A stretch of 64,000 bases of DNA from Tabrizicola sp. Lineage in GTDB: Bacteria > Pseudomonadota > Alphaproteobacteria > Rhodobacterales > Rhodobacteraceae. How positions within the stretch are numbered: the first letter of the stretch is position 1; every line of letters starts with the position of its first letter. Under the pieces are notes generated by a model. It was not told the DNA's origin. It saw nothing but the letters and a program-made list of their open reading frames with translations, and did no database searches. Of the stretch, positions 60,520-64,000 are shown in pieces. The translations under genes and the position numbers were made by a program. Location: positions 124,001 through 188,000 of the forward strand of contig NZ_JAEULO010000021.1 in assembly GCF_016793705.1 (NCBI RefSeq), written 5' to 3'.

Positions 60520-62823
60520 ATGGCTGACGACCGCAAAATCACAGTCAGCACGGCATTGGGCGACAAGCTGCTCTTTGCGCAGATGGAAGGGTTCGACGAG
60601 ATCAGCCAGTGCTTCCGCTACGAGGCGGGGCTGGTCAGCAAGGACATCGACATCAAGCCGGAAGATATCCTGGGGACGCCGGTGACGATCGCCGTCCGCA
60701 CCGACAGCGCCAAGCGGTTCTTCCACGGCATCGTCGCCGAATTCGCCTTCCACGAATATCGCGAGGACTATGCCCATTACCGCGTGGTGCTGCGGCCCTG
60801 GCTGTGGTTCCTGGGCAACCGCAGCGACAACCGGATCTTCCAGAAGAAGAGCGTGATCGAGATCGTCGAGGAGGTGTTCAAGCCCCATGCCCATGTGAAG
60901 GTGGAGAAGCGGCTGAAGGCCTCGTATCCGCCTCGGGAATACTGCGTGCAGTACCGGGAAAGCGACCTCGATTTCGTGCAGCGGCTGATGGAGCACGAGG
61001 GGATCTTCTACCACTTCGACCATGCCGATGGGGAACATACCCTTGTCCTGTCCGATGCCAACGCTTCCGTGAAGGACGCCGAGGGGTTCGGGACGGTCAA
61101 GTTCCGCGGCGAGATCGGGGGCGTCAGCGGGCAGGACGACGTGATCACCGACTTCCTGCCGCGCGCCTCGGTCCGGTCGGGGGCCTATGTCCACACCGAC
61201 TATGACTTCAAGAAGCCTGCGACCGACCTGATGACCAAGTCCGACGCGCCGAAATCGCACGAGGCGGCGAAGGGCGAGCTTTACCACTATCCCGGCGACT
61301 ATGTCGAGGTCGGCGCGGGCGAGCCGCTGGCCGCGATCCGGCTGGAAGAGGCGCAGGCACCGCATGTGCGGGTGGATGCGGCGGGGACTGTCCGGGGCCT
61401 GTGGTCCGGGGTCAGCTTCAAGCTGGAGGAGTTCGACCGCGAGGCCGACAACGTGAAATACCTGGTGCTGCGGTCGGACTACGAGATGTGGGACGACCAG
61501 TACCGCGCCGGGATGCAGCGGCCTGGTGAAGGCTTCGGGGTGCGGCTGAAGCTGCAACCGCTGTCGCTGACCTTCCGCCCGGAACGCCGCACGCCAAGGC
61601 CACTGATGTCGGGACCGCAGACGGCAGTGGTGGTGGGTCCTTCCGGCGAGGAGATCTTCACCGACGAATATTCGCGGGTGAAGGTGCAGTTCCACTGGGA
61701 CCGGCTGGGCGGCAAGGACGAGAATTCCAGCTGCTTCGTGCGGGTCAGCTCGGTCTGGGCGGGGTCGGGCTGGGGGTTCATCCAGATCCCGCGCATCGGG
61801 CAGGAGGTGATCGTCGATTTCCTGGAAGGCAACCCGGACGCGCCGATCATCACCGGCCGGGTCTACAACGCCGCGCAGATGCCGCCCTACGGCCTGCCGG
61901 CGAATGCCACGCAATCGGGCTGGAAATCCAATTCCTCACCTGGCGGCGGCGGCTGGAACGAGATGCGTTTCGAGGACAAGAAGGGGTCGGAAGAGGTCTA
62001 CTTCCAGGCGGAGAAGGACCACAACGAACTGGTGAAGAACAACGAGACCCGCACCATCGGCAACGACTTCGCCGAGGACGTGGGCCATGACGCCAGGCAG
62101 GACATCGGCCATGACCGGACCGAGACGGTGGGCAACGACAAGTCGGTGACGGTGGGCCATGACCAGACCACCAGCATCGGCAACAACGATACCGAGAGCG
62201 TAGGGGTTGATCGGTCCCTGACGGTGGGATCGAACGAGACGATCTCCATCGGGTCCAATTCCACCGAAACCATAGGAATGAACCACACCCAGACCGTCGC
62301 CATCGCCCAGGCGATCACAGTCGGCGCGGCGCGGGTGGATACGGTTGGCGCGACCGAGACGCGGACGGTGGGCGCGGCGCAGACCATGACCATCGGCGCC
62401 AGCCGTGACGTGACCGTGGGGGCCTCGGAAACGCATTCGGTCGGCTCGGACGACAGCTGGACCATCGGCGGCAAGCGGACGGTCTCGGTCGGCGGCGACG
62501 AGTCGATGACGGTCGGTGGCAACCAGACCGAAAACGTCTCGGGTGACGTGGCGCTGAAGGTCGCGAAGGGGCGGAAGACCGATATCACCGATGCGGAATT
62601 GGTTAATGTCGGCAAGGACATGGGGGTCAAGGTCGGCAAGAAGTTCATCCTCGACGTCACCGACGAGATCACCCTGAAATGCGGCGATGCCCAGGTGACG
62701 ATGAAGAAGGATGGCACCGTCACGATCAAGGGCAAGGACATCAGCTTCACGGCCTCGGGCAAGATCAATGCCAAGGCGGATGGAAACGTGAACATCAAGG
62801 GTTCGAAGATCAACCAGAACTGA
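60520..62823 (+). CDS. vgrG: T6SS spike protein VgrG
   Basis: A 767-residue VgrG/Rhs-family spike. A gp27-like base spans about 1-380 (SDLDFVQRLMEHEGIFYHFDHA, LVLSDA), an OB-fold region about 395-470 (VKVQFHWDRLGGKDENSSCFVRVSSVWAG, GWGFIQIPRIGQEVIVDFLEGNPDAPIITGRVYN), and a beta-helix needle from about 500. The needle contains about 20 T-(V/I)-G units (510-685). No extra effector domain follows. ATG 60520 is seven bases after AGGAGTG; the gap of 96 bases from the chimera may hold its own promoter. Confidence 0.95.
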   Translation: MADDRKITVSTALGDKLLFAQMEGFDEISQCFRYEAGLVSKDIDIKPEDILGTPVTIAVRTDSAKRFFHGIVAEFAFHEYREDYAHYRVVLRPWLWFLGNRSDNRIFQKKSVIEIVEEVFKPHAHVKVEKRLKASYPPREYCVQYRESDLDFVQRLMEHEGIFYHFDHADGEHTLVLSDANASVKDAEGFGTVKFRGEIGGVSGQDDVITDFLPRASVRSGAYVHTDYDFKKPATDLMTKSDAPKSHEAAKGELYHYPGDYVEVGAGEPLAAIRLEEAQAPHVRVDAAGTVRGLWSGVSFKLEEFDREADNVKYLVLRSDYEMWDDQYRAGMQRPGEGFGVRLKLQPLSLTFRPERRTPRPLMSGPQTAVVVGPSGEEIFTDEYSRVKVQFHWDRLGGKDENSSCFVRVSSVWAGSGWGFIQIPRIGQEVIVDFLEGNPDAPIITGRVYNAAQMPPYGLPANATQSGWKSNSSPGGGGWNEMRFEDKKGSEEVYFQAEKDHNELVKNNETRTIGNDFAEDVGHDARQDIGHDRTETVGNDKSVTVGHDQTTSIGNNDTESVGVDRSLTVGSNETISIGSNSTETIGMNHTQTVAIAQAITVGAARVDTVGATETRTVGAAQTMTIGASRDVTVGASETHSVGSDDSWTIGGKRTVSVGGDESMTVGGNQTENVSGDVALKVAKGRKTDITDAELVNVGKDMGVKVGKKFILDVTDEITLKCGDAQVTMKKDGTVTIKGKDISFTASGKINAKADGNVNIKGSKINQN

Positions 62824-62876
62824 GGATTCGGGCAGTTTTCAGAAGGAGCGCGTTCCGCGCGAAGACTCCTTGTCTC

Positions 62877-62905
62877 GCGGTTTCTCGTGAAGGACGAGAA
62901 ACCGC
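62877..62905. terminator. Perfect 12-base-pair hairpin between vgrG and tagF
   Basis: GCGGTTTCTCGT and ACGAGAAACCGC pair perfectly around a GAAGG loop. It lies between the convergent vgrG and tagF genes; no T-run on either side, so its role as a two-way terminator is inferred. Confidence 0.5.
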
Positions 62906-62912
62906 TCGGAGA

Positions 62913-62950
62913 GCCTCCGGCGGGGATATTTCTGCCAATGTGAAAGGCTC
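62913..62950 (+). repeat. GGGATATTT-type intergenic element, copy 4
   Basis: GCCTCCGGCGGGGATATTT followed by CTGCCAATGTGAAAGGC. It aligns with copy 1 across the GCCTCC core and with copy 2 across CCA(A/G)T(A/G)TGAAAGG. It overlaps the tagF stop. Confidence 0.6.
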
Positions 62951-63470
62951 AAGGCGTGCCGAGGAGCTGCGCGAGGGTGGCCTCGGGGGCGGTGGGATCG
63001 GTGGCGAGCGGCGGGCGGTCCGGCGTCCAGAGCTGCATCGGGCCAGTGGCCGCGCCTTGTGGTTCGGGGGCGGGCAGGGCGTCGAGGGCGAGCCAGAGAT
63101 CGTCCGGAGTTTCGCGGGCAAGCGCGAGGGCGGCATCGCACCAGGGATCGATCTGGCCGGGGGTAAGGTCGCCTTTGGCGATGAGAAGCAGCGACAGGGG
63201 AAAGAGCCGCCCGGCACTGTCCTGGCTGGGCAGGATCACTCCGGCCGCGAGGCGGCCGCCTGAGGGGAGGCGGAACCTGAGGCCGCCCTGCGGGAAGCTG
63301 TGGCCGCCGCGTTGCAGGGGGGCGATGTGGCGGGTGAGCCAGCTGTCCCAGGGTTTTCGGAAACCGTCGGGCAGGCCGCGCCAGACGAAATCTCCAGTCG
63401 CGGGAAGCTTGCCGAAGAAACCCGCGACGGGCCGATCGTCGTCCGTTTCTCCTAGAATTTCGTCGGGCAT
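62949..63470 (-). CDS. tagF: T6SS-associated protein TagF/ImpM
   Basis: A 173-residue TagF: VAGFFGKLPATGDFVWRGLP at the start, then WDSWLTRHI, and FRLPSGGRLAAGVILPSQDSAGRLFPLSLL. It blocks firing of the T6SS by binding Fha. It overlaps the end of tssM by 19 bases on the same strand, so they are co-expressed. Confidence 0.92.
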   Translation of the reverse strand: MPDEILGETDDDRPVAGFFGKLPATGDFVWRGLPDGFRKPWDSWLTRHIAPLQRGGHSFPQGGLRFRLPSGGRLAAGVILPSQDSAGRLFPLSLLLIAKGDLTPGQIDPWCDAALALARETPDDLWLALDALPAPEPQGAATGPMQLWTPDRPPLATDPTAPEATLAQLLGTP

Positions 63471-64000
63471 TTGAAATTGCCGAACATCTTCAGGTCGAAC
63501 GGATTGTCGACCGAGGCCGCGCGTAGTTCGAAGGCGGCGGAGAAGCCGGAGAGGCCGAGGCTCAGCCGGAAGACCTCGGGCAGGTCGGTGGGCGAGAGGC
63601 TGCCCTTGCGGATCAGCCGCAGCCAGGCCCAGGATCCGGTTTCCGAGGTCAGCAGCTCTCCGCTGCCATCGGCGGGCTGGAACGAGAGCGAGATCAGGTT
63701 GGTGCCGTCCGGGCCGGGCCAGGTCATCGGCATCGGCCGGGTCGCGGCGTTGAGATAGGTCAGGATCTGGCCGTCGACGTTCAGGGTGACGCTGGCGGCA
63801 TTGGGGGTCAGGTCTTTCGCCTCCAGCGTGAAGGCCATGACCGGGCCGGAGCCGCCAGGGAACAGGCCGTCGCGGATCGACCGCGCCCGTTCGAACGGCG
63901 AGAGGAGCGCGCCGTCCAGTCCGAAGTCGGCGCGCCAGGCCCAGGGTTTCACCGTGGTGTCGATATAGGGCAAGAGGTTGTCAGTGACGAATTTGTCGAT
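63452..64000 (-). CDS. tssM: T6SS membrane protein TssM/IcmF, C-terminal part
   Basis: Reverse-strand frame open to the window edge; the last 182 residues are visible. They show IDKFVTDNLLPYIDTTVKPWAWR, then MAFTLEAKDLTPNAASVTLNVDGQ, MTWPGPDGTNLISLSF, GSWAWLRLIRKG and the closing VDNPFDLKMFGNFKCPTKF, the TssM C-terminal beta domain. The rest of a conventional T6SS cluster is expected beyond 64 kb. Confidence 0.93.
   Translation of the reverse strand: MDKFVTDNLLPYIDTTVKPWAWRADFGLDGALLSPFERARSIRDGLFPGGSGPVMAFTLEAKDLTPNAASVTLNVDGQILTYLNAATRPMPMTWPGPDGTNLISLSFQPADGSGELLTSETGSWAWLRLIRKGSLSPTDLPEVFRLSLGLSGFSAAFELRAASVDNPFDLKMFGNFKCPTKF

Noticed and set aside
57862-61914. A 1350-codon minus-strand frame across the chimera and vgrG
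   Set aside because: Very rich in Arg, Pro, His and Gln with no domains; lies opposite two well-supported plus-strand genes.
62035-62570. Periodic sequence in vgrG as a DNA repeat array
   Set aside because: Repetition is at protein level (T-V/I-G units of a beta helix) with diverged codons.

Overview
The window looks like chromosome of an alphaproteobacterium of the Rhodobacteraceae (Rhodobacter/Paracoccus-like). It is very GC-rich. The gene neighbourhoods rph|hrcA-grpE, hslV/hslU, petP-petR and nirSECF(DL)GHJN | nirI-nnrS-nirX-norCBQDEF are typical of that family. No tRNA, rRNA, CRISPR array, insertion sequence or prophage was seen.

Layout. 1-9 kb holds protein homeostasis and housekeeping genes: rph (cut by the window edge), hrcA, grpE, mutS, hslU, a DUF2157-like membrane protein, an orphan BrnA-like antitoxin, hslV and rpsO. 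9-14 kb holds an RTX-type calcium-binding protein, DUF1643, a DUF1269-like protein, mtgA, a GST-fold protein resembling the FtsZ-binding FzlA, and queG. 14-16.2 kb is a small L-fucose catabolic cluster (L-fucose dehydrogenase, L-fuconate dehydratase, a truncated SDR). 16.6-17.6 kb is the ohrR/ohr peroxide pair with three operator-like sites. 17.6-24.7 kb holds a membrane protein, ilvE, petP-petR, a histone-deacetylase-family hydrolase and an isoprenoid operon (xseB-ispA-dxs).

24.8-45.6 kb is a complete cd1 nitrite reductase and cytochrome cbb' nitric oxide reductase island. nirS and the whole heme d1 pathway (nirE, C, F, DL fusion, G, H, J, N) run on the minus strand. nirI-nnrS-nirX and norCBQDEF run on the plus strand. 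A Crp/Fnr (NNR/DNR-type) regulator with a DUF4202 protein closes the island. Identical-class palindromes (TTGAC-N4-GTTAA) sit in front of nir and nor. Neither nos nor nar genes are present in the window. Base composition by eye changes from G-rich to C-rich on the plus strand across roughly 27-44 kb. A REPIN-like hairpin doublet sits at the nirJ-nirN junction.

45.7-52.6 kb is mixed metabolism and repair: a nitronate monooxygenase-like enzyme, 5-formyl-THF cyclo-ligase, glutathionyl-hydroquinone reductase, a LysR/DoxX divergent pair, and an ATP-dependent DNA ligase with its partner exonuclease. 52.7-64 kb is the edge of a type VI secretion locus: a caspase-Sel1 protein, a small lipoprotein, an OmpA-like protein, a PP2C phosphatase, a TagX-like M15 peptidase, an 825-residue protein that looks like a TssL(DotU)-TssM(IcmF) chimera, VgrG, TagF and the C-terminus of a conventional TssM that runs off the window.

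The most novel signals are the TssL-TssM chimera, the caspase/lipoprotein/OmpA set beside it, the REPIN-like element that supplies the nirN start region, and a four-copy intergenic element with a GGGATATTT core.
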